This document shows positions 6,921 through 12,783 of a stretch of 12,783 nucleotides of DNA, piece after piece; within the stretch, counting starts at the first letter, position 1, and each line of letters opens with the position of its first letter. This stretch comes from Candidatus Kaiserbacteria bacterium (GTDB taxonomy: Bacteria; Patescibacteriota; Minisyncoccia; Phycocordibacterales; UBA918), in NCBI GenBank assembly GCA_007117575.1, contig SKGH01000079.1, positions 1 to 12,783 on the forward strand. The letters run 5' to 3'. A model generated the notes under the pieces. It was not told the DNA's origin. It searched no databases and was given only the letters and a program-made list of their open reading frames with translations. A program made the position numbers and the translations under genes.

Positions 6921-8438
6921 ATGTTTAAGCACGGTAATAGACAGAAAAATATTATTTTGGTATCTCCTGAACAGGATAGTGTTTTTGGACCCAGTGGGAG
7001 ACTGATACCATATGAAAAATTAACCGAGCCGGTAAAAGTTGAAACAGGAACCGCTTCTTATGGAGGAGTGTGGTGGCAACTTTTTGCAGTATTATTGCTG
7101 GTTGGTGGTTTTGTGAGTGTAGCTTTAACGGGTGTTGATGATGTACTGGTCTTTAATGGCAGTGACATGAACGCGGTTGTGAAGCCGGTGGTAGTTTTTG
7201 CATTACCTGATGAAGAGTATGGGCGAGCCCCTCTAAACTATGGCGCGCAAGTCACGTTTACTCAACCTGATTTTTTCAGTCAGGTTCGTGATAGTTTTAT
7301 AGCCGACGAGCGTTATTTTATTGAGGTTGATTTGACTGAAATGCAAATAATCTATCGTGAGGATGGTGAGGTAAGGTTTTCCGCTACCATACTGGCCAAA
7401 GGGCGTGAGGGTTCATGGTGGCAAACTCCTGCCGGTGTTTACGATATTTCATATAAAAGTCCCAGCCACTATTCATCTTTTGGTGGAGTAACAATGCCTT
7501 GGAGCATGGCTTTTCAGGGTAACTTTTTTATTCATGGTTGGCCAATACGTCCTGATGGTACACCGGTATCAGGTGAATATTCCGGTGGTTGTGTTCGTCT
7601 GAGTGACGAGGATGCCAAGACACTTTATGAGATGGTGAGGTTGGGTACTCCGGTATTGGTACATGAAGTCGGTTTTGAGAATGACGGTTTTTTGTATGAA
7701 CCCAAAGCCGTATCTGTCAGTGCCGAGCAATATCTGCTGGCTGATATTAAAAGTAGTACCGTGTTGGCAAGTAGTGACCTTGCTACGGTAGCGCCTATAG
7801 CTTCTATAACTAAGTTGATGACAGCGTTAGTGGCAGCGGAGCATATAAATCTTGACCGAAATGTCAGTATAGGTCAGTTACAACACGCAACCAGCATGGT
7901 GCCTCGTTTAAGTGAGAGACATTCGGTATCTATGTATAGTTTATTGCAACTACTTTTGGTTGAGTCTTCAAATGAAGCGTCGGAGGTTATAGCCTCTCAG
8001 TTAGGAAGAGCTCGCTTTATAGAGCTTATGAATAACAAAGCTAGTTCACTGGGTTTGTATCAGACGGTTTTTACCGATCCTTCCGGTCTTGACTCCGGTA
8101 ATCAGTCAACTTTGGCAGATCTGTTAAGACTACTGCAGTACCTTTACCATAATCGTAAGTTTGTGCTGGACTTGACCCGTGATCAGGATCTGCCCACAGC
8201 TTACGTGAGCGGACAATTCGGTCGATTGAACAATTTTAACCTTATCGCTGATCTGGAAGATTTTGTGGGTGGAAAGGTGGGTGAAACATTGGCAGCCGGA
8301 CAAACGTCCGCTTCATTGCACTCAGTTTCTGTGCGTGGAGAAGAAAGGGTAGTGGCGGTAGTAGTTTTAGGGTCAGAAGATAGAGAGGGCGACGTGAAGG
8401 CGTTGCTGAAACACTTTGCTGACTGGTATGGCAGATAG
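6921..8438 (+). CDS. L,D-transpeptidase / D-alanyl-D-alanine carboxypeptidase fusion
   Basis: This 505-aa envelope enzyme joins two peptidoglycan-modifying domains. A short N-terminal cytoplasmic part is followed by one membrane helix (about 50-70). The YkuD-type L,D-transpeptidase domain spans about 131-250, with the catalytic pattern HGWP (His205) and SGGCVRLSD (Cys224). An S11-type penicillin-binding domain follows: SITK (295-298, nucleophile Ser295), SSN (349-351), and in place of the usual KTG the sequence KVG (452-454). The YkuD part would make 3-3 cross-links or attach proteins to the wall; the S11 part would trim the terminal D-Ala. The S11 domain, about 240 residues, lacks the beta-rich C-terminal domain of DacA-type enzymes. 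The start is the ATG at 6921, with GATAAT 5 nt upstream as a possible second leaderless promoter; otherwise it is read from 5194. Both domains being in one chain is unusual outside Patescibacteria, as far as I know. Confidence 0.93.
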   Translation: MFKHGNRQKNIILVSPEQDSVFGPSGRLIPYEKLTEPVKVETGTASYGGVWWQLFAVLLLVGGFVSVALTGVDDVLVFNGSDMNAVVKPVVVFALPDEEYGRAPLNYGAQVTFTQPDFFSQVRDSFIADERYFIEVDLTEMQIIYREDGEVRFSATILAKGREGSWWQTPAGVYDISYKSPSHYSSFGGVTMPWSMAFQGNFFIHGWPIRPDGTPVSGEYSGGCVRLSDEDAKTLYEMVRLGTPVLVHEVGFENDGFLYEPKAVSVSAEQYLLADIKSSTVLASSDLATVAPIASITKLMTALVAAEHINLDRNVSIGQLQHATSMVPRLSERHSVSMYSLLQLLLVESSNEASEVIASQLGRARFIELMNNKASSLGLYQTVFTDPSGLDSGNQSTLADLLRLLQYLYHNRKFVLDLTRDQDLPTAYVSGQFGRLNNFNLIADLEDFVGGKVGETLAAGQTSASLHSVSVRGEERVVAVVVLGSEDREGDVKALLKHFADWYGR

Positions 8439-8502
8439 ATATTAAACAACACAGCTAATGTTGCTTTATCTTGTTATCCGTAGTTAAATTGAAGTGGATA
8501 AT

Positions 8503-8509
8503 AAGAGGA
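8503..8509 (+). promoter_or_regulatory. Shine-Dalgarno site that selects the start at 8517
   Basis: AAGAGGA ends 7 nt before the ATG at 8517 but only 1 nt before an in-frame ATG at 8511, so 8517 is the better start. TTGCTT (8461-8466) and TTAAAT (8484-8489), 17 bp apart, could be a weak promoter for this gene. Confidence 0.55.
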
Positions 8510-8516
8510 TATGTCC

Positions 8517-8756
8517 ATGTTAAGTGAATCTCAACTTTTTCATGCATTTGCATATGCTGAGGGTGTCGTTGGAATCGAAAGAACGCAAGAATTATTGAGC
8601 GGTAAGGAGATACCGGTAAATTCGGTTGAACGTAGACTGGTGCGTAGTTATATATCGTATGAAAAAAAGAGACGACGTCGTCTTGATAGGGAAAGACAGT
8701 CTCTTGCCATTCCAACGCCAGTGACAGTTTTTTACACAAACACATCAACTGGGTAA
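8517..8756 (+). CDS. Small basic protein, family not recognised
   Basis: This 79-aa protein (81 aa if the ATG at 8511 is used) has no motif I recognise. Residues 1-25 look helical (LSESQLFHAFAYAEGVVGIERTQELL). A strongly basic helical stretch follows (about 37-60: VERRLVRSYISYEKKRRRRLDRERQ), and a short hydrophilic tail ends the protein. The KKRRRRLDRER cluster suggests contact with nucleic acid or with membrane phospholipids, but this is only composition. A good Shine-Dalgarno and a downstream hairpin at 8782-8807 support a real, independently expressed gene. Its neighbour to the left is the wall-modifying fusion enzyme (gap 78 nt), to the right repeat copy 4. Confidence 0.65.
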   Translation: MLSESQLFHAFAYAEGVVGIERTQELLSGKEIPVNSVERRLVRSYISYEKKRRRRLDRERQSLAIPTPVTVFYTNTSTG

Positions 8757-8781
8757 TTTTAATGGGGTATATTAAAACTTA

Positions 8782-8807
8782 AAGCACGGTTAATTTTTAC
8801 CGTGCTT
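8782..8807 (+). terminator. Hairpin, probable terminator after the 8517 gene
   Basis: A perfect 9-bp stem, AAGCACGGT (8782-8790) with ACCGTGCTT (8799-8807), has an 8-nt T-rich loop and lies 25 bp after the stop codon. The following T-run is weak (ATTCGTCT), so termination may be partial. The A-rich sequence upstream (ATTAAAACTTA) would supply a better T-tract for transcripts coming from the right. The 8808-8878 stretch shows nothing else. Confidence 0.55.
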
Positions 8808-8878
8808 ATTCGTCTGTGACTGTATTGGAATGGTTTTATTTTCAGCATAAAACCGTATAAGTTGTATATTTAAATCAG

Positions 8879-9089
8879 GACTTACGTGTTTGGCCAATTT
8901 CTTTGTTGTTTTCGTCACTCAAACCGTTAATCTACCACCAAGTACGCCTCACCCAGCTATAGTTCCGGTAAACATTTATTACTATTGAAATAAACCAAAA
9001 AATGTTTTAGTCAGTCACGAAAGAATATAAATGATCACGGAAACTGGAGCTGGGTCAGTGCCTCGAACTTCATCAGAAACGCGTAAGTC
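8879..9089 (+). repeat. Nested-palindrome repeat element, copy 4 (core orientation II)
   Basis: This is a 211-bp copy, L to R on the + strand, with ends GACTTACGTGTTTGGCC and CAGAAACGCGTAAGTC. Relative to the outer ends, the core has the same orientation as copy 3 (GGTAAAC side left, TGATCACGG side right). Its core sequence (CCAAAAAATGT) resembles copy 1 more than copies 2 and 3. Compared with copy 1 the small L-flank hairpin has lost pairing (ATCTACCACCAAGTACG). The left flank is CAG rather than CAT; the right flank is again ATG. An ATG at 9031 in the core arm is in frame with the ATPase gene downstream. No target-site duplication is evident. Confidence 0.92.
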
Positions 9090-9140
9090 ATGTAAATATC
9101 ACGGTGGTACACAACTGTGTTTTTATAGTTTGCCAGATGT

Positions 9141-9149
9141 TGTTATACT
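9141..9149 (+). promoter_or_regulatory. Extended -10 promoter, leaderless start of the ATPase gene
   Basis: TGTTATACT contains an extended -10 (TG, one base, TATACT at 9144-9149). The ATG at 9157 begins 7 nt after the hexamer, again predicting a leaderless mRNA. No good -35 is seen, as is usual for extended -10 promoters. This supports 9157 rather than 9031 as the start of the ATPase gene. Confidence 0.55.
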
Positions 9150-9156
9150 AAACTGT

Positions 9157-11154
9157 ATGGACTATAATTCCGAAAACATAACTTTTTTTGCTAAAACAGA
9201 CGCTAGGGGGCAAGAAGTACCTTTTGGAATAAAGGCAAAAGATCGTACTCGTCATGTGTACATTATTGGAAAGACAGGTATGGGTAAATCAACCCTGTTG
9301 GAAAACATGGCGGTGCAAGATATAAAAAACGGCGCCGGTCTGGCTTTTATAGACCCTCATGGTCAGACTGCCGAAACATTACTCAATTACATACCGGAAT
9401 CGCGTATCAAAGACGTTTTATATTTCGCTCCTTTTGATACCGAGTATCCGGTAGCTTTCAATGTCATGGAAGACGTGGGACCCGACAAGAGACATTTGGT
9501 GGTCTCCGGTTTGATGTCTGTTTTTAAAAAAATATGGGTAGATGCTTGGAGCGCGCGCATGGAATACATTCTCTCTAACACTCTATTGGCCTTACTGGAG
9601 TATCCTAACTCGACTTTACTTGGTGTTAATAGAATGCTGTCTGATAAAGAATATCGCAAGTTGGTTATAGAAAATATATCTGACCCCGCTGTCAAATCTT
9701 TTTGGGTAGACGAGTTTTTAAAATACAACGAACGGTACATGCAAGAGGCGGGTGATGCGATAAAAAATAAGATCGGTCAGTTTACCAGCAACCCTTTAAT
9801 AAGAAATATAATCGGTCAGCCTCGTTCCAGTTTTGATATTCGTAAAATAATGGACGAAAGAAAGATAATAATAATGAATTTATCCAAAGGTCTGGTAGGG
9901 GAAAGTAACGCCAACTTGCTTGGCTCCATGCTCACCACTCGTATTTATTTAGCCGCCATGAGCCGTGCCGACTTGACTCCTGAACAAATGGAAAGATCAC
10001 CTAATTTTTATTTTTTTGTTGATGAGTTTCAATCTTTTGCTAACGCCACTTTTGCCAATATCCTATCGGAGGCAAGGAAATATAAACTAAATTTAACGAT
10101 TGCCCATCAGTATATTCAGCAGATGGAAGAAGAGGTGAGGGATGCTGTTTTTGGTAACGTGGGAACCATTATCTCTTTTAGAGTAGGACCCTTTGACGCC
10201 GAGGTTTTGGAAACTATATTCGCTCCAAAGTTTACAGCCACAGACATAGTCAACCTTGGTTTTACTCAAATCTATCTTACTTTAATGATTGATGGCATAG
10301 GGTCTCCGCCCTTTTCTGCCACTACCTTGCCACAGATAAAACCACAAGTAGTATCCTATAAGCAGGTGGTTATAGCAGAGAGTAGACGTCGACATGCTGT
10401 ATCGCGTCAGGAGGTGGAGCTTATCATACATGAATTTCACAAACCGGTAGTGAGGGAAGATAAGCCTAGAAGGGAGCGTAAGGAGCGTTTTCAAACCGAT
10501 GACACAATGATGCAGAAAAAAGATATACGGCCTGCCACCACTTTAGATGGACAGAGTAAACGTACTGAAAATATTAAAAAACCACCATTAGAACCCAACA
10601 AAGCCAGAGAGAGGACGCGAGCTTTATCCGGTTCCTCAAATACTAACCCAAACCTTTCGGCTGAAGAGAAGGTCGAGGAACTAAGGTTGGTCTTACGCTC
10701 TATCACTAAAGACGGTGAAAATAAAACTGCAAATAAAAAAGAAACTGACCATGTTGACATAGGCAGAAAAAACAAAACTGTAAATGAGGCAGATACATCA
10801 AAAAAAGATAATACTCAAACAGACCTGAAGGAGGCCCTGGCAATTGCTCTGTCTGACGTCGGAGGTTTTACTTCTACGAGTAATGATGGAGTGACAGTTA
10901 CTGCAGTAGAACAGAAAGAGGGTATGGCTCCGGACACTTTTGAAAACGAAAAAAACAAGTCGCCAAAGGACACTTTTGATGAAGTTGAAAATAAAACTCA
11001 CTTAGTGTCTAAGCAATCGCCCATAAATACATCAGTAGCTGAACCAACCTTAGGAAATCAGAGTTCTGCAGACAGTGATAAAGACGATCCTTTGTCACCT
11101 AAACGTTTAGAAAAAATGTTGCGGACAACCGGTAAAGACCGTCCGCCATTGTAG
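9157..11154 (+). CDS. VirD4/TraG-like (HerA-FtsK superfamily) ATPase
   Basis: From ATG 9157 the product is 665 aa. An N-terminal P-loop ATPase domain covers about 1-400: IGKTGMGKST (Walker A, about 37-46), AFIDPHGQ (about 63-70), FYFFVDEFQSF (Walker B, about 285-295, Asp and Glu at 289-290), and TIAHQYIQQM (about 314-323), a C-terminal sensor-like stretch typical of TraG/VirD4 proteins. The rest (about 405-665) is charged and low in hydrophobics, rich in K, E, D and N, so likely disordered. There is no N-terminal membrane segment, unlike classical VirD4, which fits the soluble conjugation-ATPase-like proteins of Patescibacteria. It probably pumps or unwinds DNA, or drives a secretion or pilus apparatus; which one cannot be told here. 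The frame is open upstream to 9031, inside repeat copy 4; those 42 residues are repeat-derived or intergenic and probably not translated. The next gene starts 4 nt after the stop. Confidence 0.88.
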   Translation: MDYNSENITFFAKTDARGQEVPFGIKAKDRTRHVYIIGKTGMGKSTLLENMAVQDIKNGAGLAFIDPHGQTAETLLNYIPESRIKDVLYFAPFDTEYPVAFNVMEDVGPDKRHLVVSGLMSVFKKIWVDAWSARMEYILSNTLLALLEYPNSTLLGVNRMLSDKEYRKLVIENISDPAVKSFWVDEFLKYNERYMQEAGDAIKNKIGQFTSNPLIRNIIGQPRSSFDIRKIMDERKIIIMNLSKGLVGESNANLLGSMLTTRIYLAAMSRADLTPEQMERSPNFYFFVDEFQSFANATFANILSEARKYKLNLTIAHQYIQQMEEEVRDAVFGNVGTIISFRVGPFDAEVLETIFAPKFTATDIVNLGFTQIYLTLMIDGIGSPPFSATTLPQIKPQVVSYKQVVIAESRRRHAVSRQEVELIIHEFHKPVVREDKPRRERKERFQTDDTMMQKKDIRPATTLDGQSKRTENIKKPPLEPNKARERTRALSGSSNTNPNLSAEEKVEELRLVLRSITKDGENKTANKKETDHVDIGRKNKTVNEADTSKKDNTQTDLKEALAIALSDVGGFTSTSNDGVTVTAVEQKEGMAPDTFENEKNKSPKDTFDEVENKTHLVSKQSPINTSVAEPTLGNQSSADSDKDDPLSPKRLEKMLRTTGKDRPPL

Positions 11155-11158
11155 ACTT

Positions 11159-12607
11159 ATGCGCTTATTCTTTTCAGTAGGTTTTTTATTTATATTACCT
11201 GTCACAGTTTCTGCAACGGTTAGTTTTAGTGAGGTGGCATGGATGGGTACTACCGAAAGTCATTTGTGTAATTGGATAGAGCTACACAATGCCGGACCCG
11301 CTCCAATAGACATGTCCGGCTGGACACTGACTATAAATGAAACGGTAAGAAAGTTTGACGACGGTGAGGGTGCCACTTTGACAATTCAGCCCGGTGCCTA
11401 TTACCTTTTAAAAAGGACTACAGCTACTTGCCCTGACCCGGTGCCAGGCGTAGCCGGTTTGTTGATGACTATGGGTAACTTACCTAACAGTGGAGCCACG
11501 CTAATCTTGCGTAACAAGGACGGGGCGATAGTAGATCAGTTGGCAGGTGGAGAGGATTGGGTGAACATTGGTGGTGACAACAGTACCAAAGAAACAGCCC
11601 AATATACTGTAGCTGGCTGGAGGACGGGGGAACCGACTCCGGGCGCTCCCAATATAGACCCCGATACTGTCAGGGTTTCTGATAGCGCGACAGAGCAGAC
11701 AGCACCCAGAGTGACCCAGATACTGGGAGCGGAAGTTTCAGATGATGCACGAACGGCAAGAGAATTATTGCGAGAAAAACAAGCCACAGCTGAATTAAGG
11801 TTGCAGATCTCTGCTCCGGAAGTGGTTTACGTTGGACAAGAGGTGTTTTTTTCGGCTGAGCCATCAGGATTAACTTCGACTTTACACAATTCTTTACGTT
11901 ACCATTGGAATTTTGGTGATACTTATACACTGGGGAGTAATCCGGTCACACATATTTACTCTTACCCGGGTAATTATGTAGTGTCGGTTACGGCTGAATA
12001 CGCAGACAGATCGGCAACCGCTGACATGGTTATAACAGTTCTGCCGGTGCGCGTTTCTTTAACTAAAACAGAGGATGGGGTTATGCAACTGCATAACAAT
12101 GCTCCTTACGAAATAAGTCTTGATGGTTTTGAATTGTTGGGGAGTGACAGACTACGTATACCCGATCGTACCGTTTTGTTACCAAACGCTACTTTGACCA
12201 TACCACCTGAAAGGTTTTTGGCCGGAAGCGGTGCGGTTGAGTTAAGAGATGGTTCCGGACGAGGTATAGTGATTTGGAATCAGTCAGATGAGTTGGAAGA
12301 TGAAGAGAAAAAGGTCGCAGTAAGTCAATTACAAAATGAACCGTACGTAATAAATGACATTTCTTCATATAGATTACCGGAAATAAGCGAATCAGAGATA
12401 ATGAACCCTACTTTCACTTTTACCTCTGATAAAAATTCAGAGAAACAACTTGGTACAGAAGAGTTAAACGTTATTGATAACAATAGATATGTTGAAGAGG
12501 AAGAGAAAAATTCTTTGCCGGTTAATAATGACTGGCCTTTGTGGGCTTTGTTGCTGTTGGTAACGTCCGTCTTGTTTATAACTTATTATACAAAAAAACA
12601 AAAATAA
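11159..12607 (+). CDS. Secreted lamin-tail/PKD surface protein with C-terminal anchor
   Basis: This 482-aa protein has a Sec signal peptide (1-19, LFFSVGFLFILPVTVSA, cleavage likely after SA-T). A lamin tail domain (about 20-150) contains FSEVAWMGT, NWIELHNAGPAPIDMSGWTL and NSGATLILRNKDGAIVD. A hydrophilic linker follows, then a PKD domain (about 218-297: YHWNFGDTYTL, THIYSYPGNYVVSVTAEY). A second, weaker lamin-tail-like beta segment (about 298-375) carries the same pattern (LHNNAPYEISLDGFELLG). An acidic, Asn/Glu-rich stalk precedes a C-terminal helix (459-477, WPLWALLLLVTSVLFITYY) and a KKQK stop-transfer. It is thus displayed on the cell surface. It starts 4 nt after the ATPase stop, so the two are translated from one mRNA and perhaps translationally coupled. 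Adhesion or binding of extracellular DNA or glycans are inferences; the LTD fold is a general ligand-binding fold. Confidence 0.9.
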   Translation: MRLFFSVGFLFILPVTVSATVSFSEVAWMGTTESHLCNWIELHNAGPAPIDMSGWTLTINETVRKFDDGEGATLTIQPGAYYLLKRTTATCPDPVPGVAGLLMTMGNLPNSGATLILRNKDGAIVDQLAGGEDWVNIGGDNSTKETAQYTVAGWRTGEPTPGAPNIDPDTVRVSDSATEQTAPRVTQILGAEVSDDARTARELLREKQATAELRLQISAPEVVYVGQEVFFSAEPSGLTSTLHNSLRYHWNFGDTYTLGSNPVTHIYSYPGNYVVSVTAEYADRSATADMVITVLPVRVSLTKTEDGVMQLHNNAPYEISLDGFELLGSDRLRIPDRTVLLPNATLTIPPERFLAGSGAVELRDGSGRGIVIWNQSDELEDEEKKVAVSQLQNEPYVINDISSYRLPEISESEIMNPTFTFTSDKNSEKQLGTEELNVIDNNRYVEEEEKNSLPVNNDWPLWALLLLVTSVLFITYYTKKQK

Positions 12608-12632
12608 TATAGTCAATTTTTAAGTTGATCAT

Positions 12633-12697
12633 GACTTACGCGTTTCTGATGAAGTTCAAGGCGCTGACCCAGCCCCGGTTTCGGTAACCATTTATTA
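12633..12697 (-). repeat. Truncated repeat element, copy 5 (R half, reversed)
   Basis: This partial copy starts GACTTACGCGTTTCTGATGAAG and keeps the R end, the R-side inner arm (GACCCAGCCCCGGTTTCGG) and the GGTAACC side of the core. It loses similarity after CATTTATTA. The R end adjoins the GGTTACC side, so it has orientation I as in copies 1 and 2. The L half is missing; the following sequence (12698-12783) is unlike the other copies. No terminator is seen between the surface-protein gene and this copy. Confidence 0.85.
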
Positions 12698-12783
12698 ATA
12701 AGAAACTGTTTGAAGTCTCACCACAAAGCTTACTTCGTTATGGTCGCTCTGCTTTCTAAGAATAAGTCTTACAAACAACATAT
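12695..12783 (-). other. Tail without clear gene; open minus-strand frame to the window edge
   Basis: On the minus strand one frame stays open from the window edge to a TAA at 12695-12697 and contains RKQSDHNEVSFVVRLQTVSY at its end; an ATG lies at 12779-12781. The stop falls at the breakpoint of repeat copy 5. This could be the C-terminus of a gene beyond the window or a chance frame of 28 codons. I do not recognise the peptide. Confidence 0.2.

Noticed and set aside
1..12783. CRISPR array
   Set aside because: The repeats are about 211 bp, kilobases apart, in both orientations and separated by genes, with no short regular spacers.
1..12783. Alternative genetic code with TGA as glycine (as in Gracilibacteria)
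   Set aside because: TGA ends the DUF4015 gene at 6864-6866 in a natural position, and no conserved gene here contains an internal TGA.
1..12783. tRNA or rRNA genes
   Set aside because: No cloverleaf-like stretch or rRNA signature was seen in the intergenic regions, which are mostly filled by the repeat copies.

Overview
This window looks like chromosomal DNA of an ultra-small bacterium of the Candidate Phyla Radiation (Patescibacteria, most likely Parcubacteria-like). The inference rests on the mix of proteins: an L,D-transpeptidase fused to a D,D-carboxypeptidase, a DUF4015-type glycoside hydrolase-like protein, a VirD4/TraG-like ATPase, and a lamin-tail/PKD surface protein with a C-terminal anchor. 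It also rests on moderate-to-low GC, mostly short gaps, and several promoters whose -10 box sits 5-7 nt before the ATG (leaderless mRNAs). TGA is used as an ordinary stop (end of the DUF4015 gene), so the code appears standard. No 16S or other phylogenetic marker is present, so the placement is not proven.

Layout, all confident genes on the + strand: repeat copy 1 (1-211); murD (about 228-1646); repeat copy 2, reversed (1738-1954); murC (2089-3411); an unrecognised membrane-anchored protein (3466-3993) with a terminator; a 28-bp repeat-end fragment and repeat copy 3 (4088-4298); rsmI (4384-5088); a likely operon of a two-helix membrane protein (5194-5463), a DUF4015 protein (5514-6866) and an LdtA-like/DacA-like fusion (6921-8438); a small basic orphan protein (8517-8756) with a hairpin; repeat copy 4 (8879-9089); a two-gene unit of VirD4-like ATPase (9157-11154) and LTD/PKD surface protein (11159-12607); and a truncated, reversed repeat copy 5 (12633-about 12697).

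Functionally, murD and murC make the peptidoglycan precursor in the cytoplasm. The transpeptidase/carboxypeptidase fusion and possibly the DUF4015 protein act on the wall or cell surface. The ATPase and surface protein may belong to a DNA-transfer, pilus or surface apparatus. RsmI is a housekeeping 16S rRNA methyltransferase.

The most unusual content is the repeat family. It is a roughly 211-bp, apparently non-coding, nested-palindrome element with CATGACTTACGCGTTT-type ends, present as four full or near-full copies, one half copy and one end fragment, all between genes. The inner core (about 100 bp, bounded by a second, internal inverted repeat) lies in opposite orientations relative to the outer ends in different copies. 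Core sequence type and core orientation do not agree across copies, which points to repeated core inversion or exchange. Copies 1 and 4 also place an in-frame ATG and a shared peptide (TETGAGSxPRTxSETRKSC) upstream of murD and of the ATPase gene.
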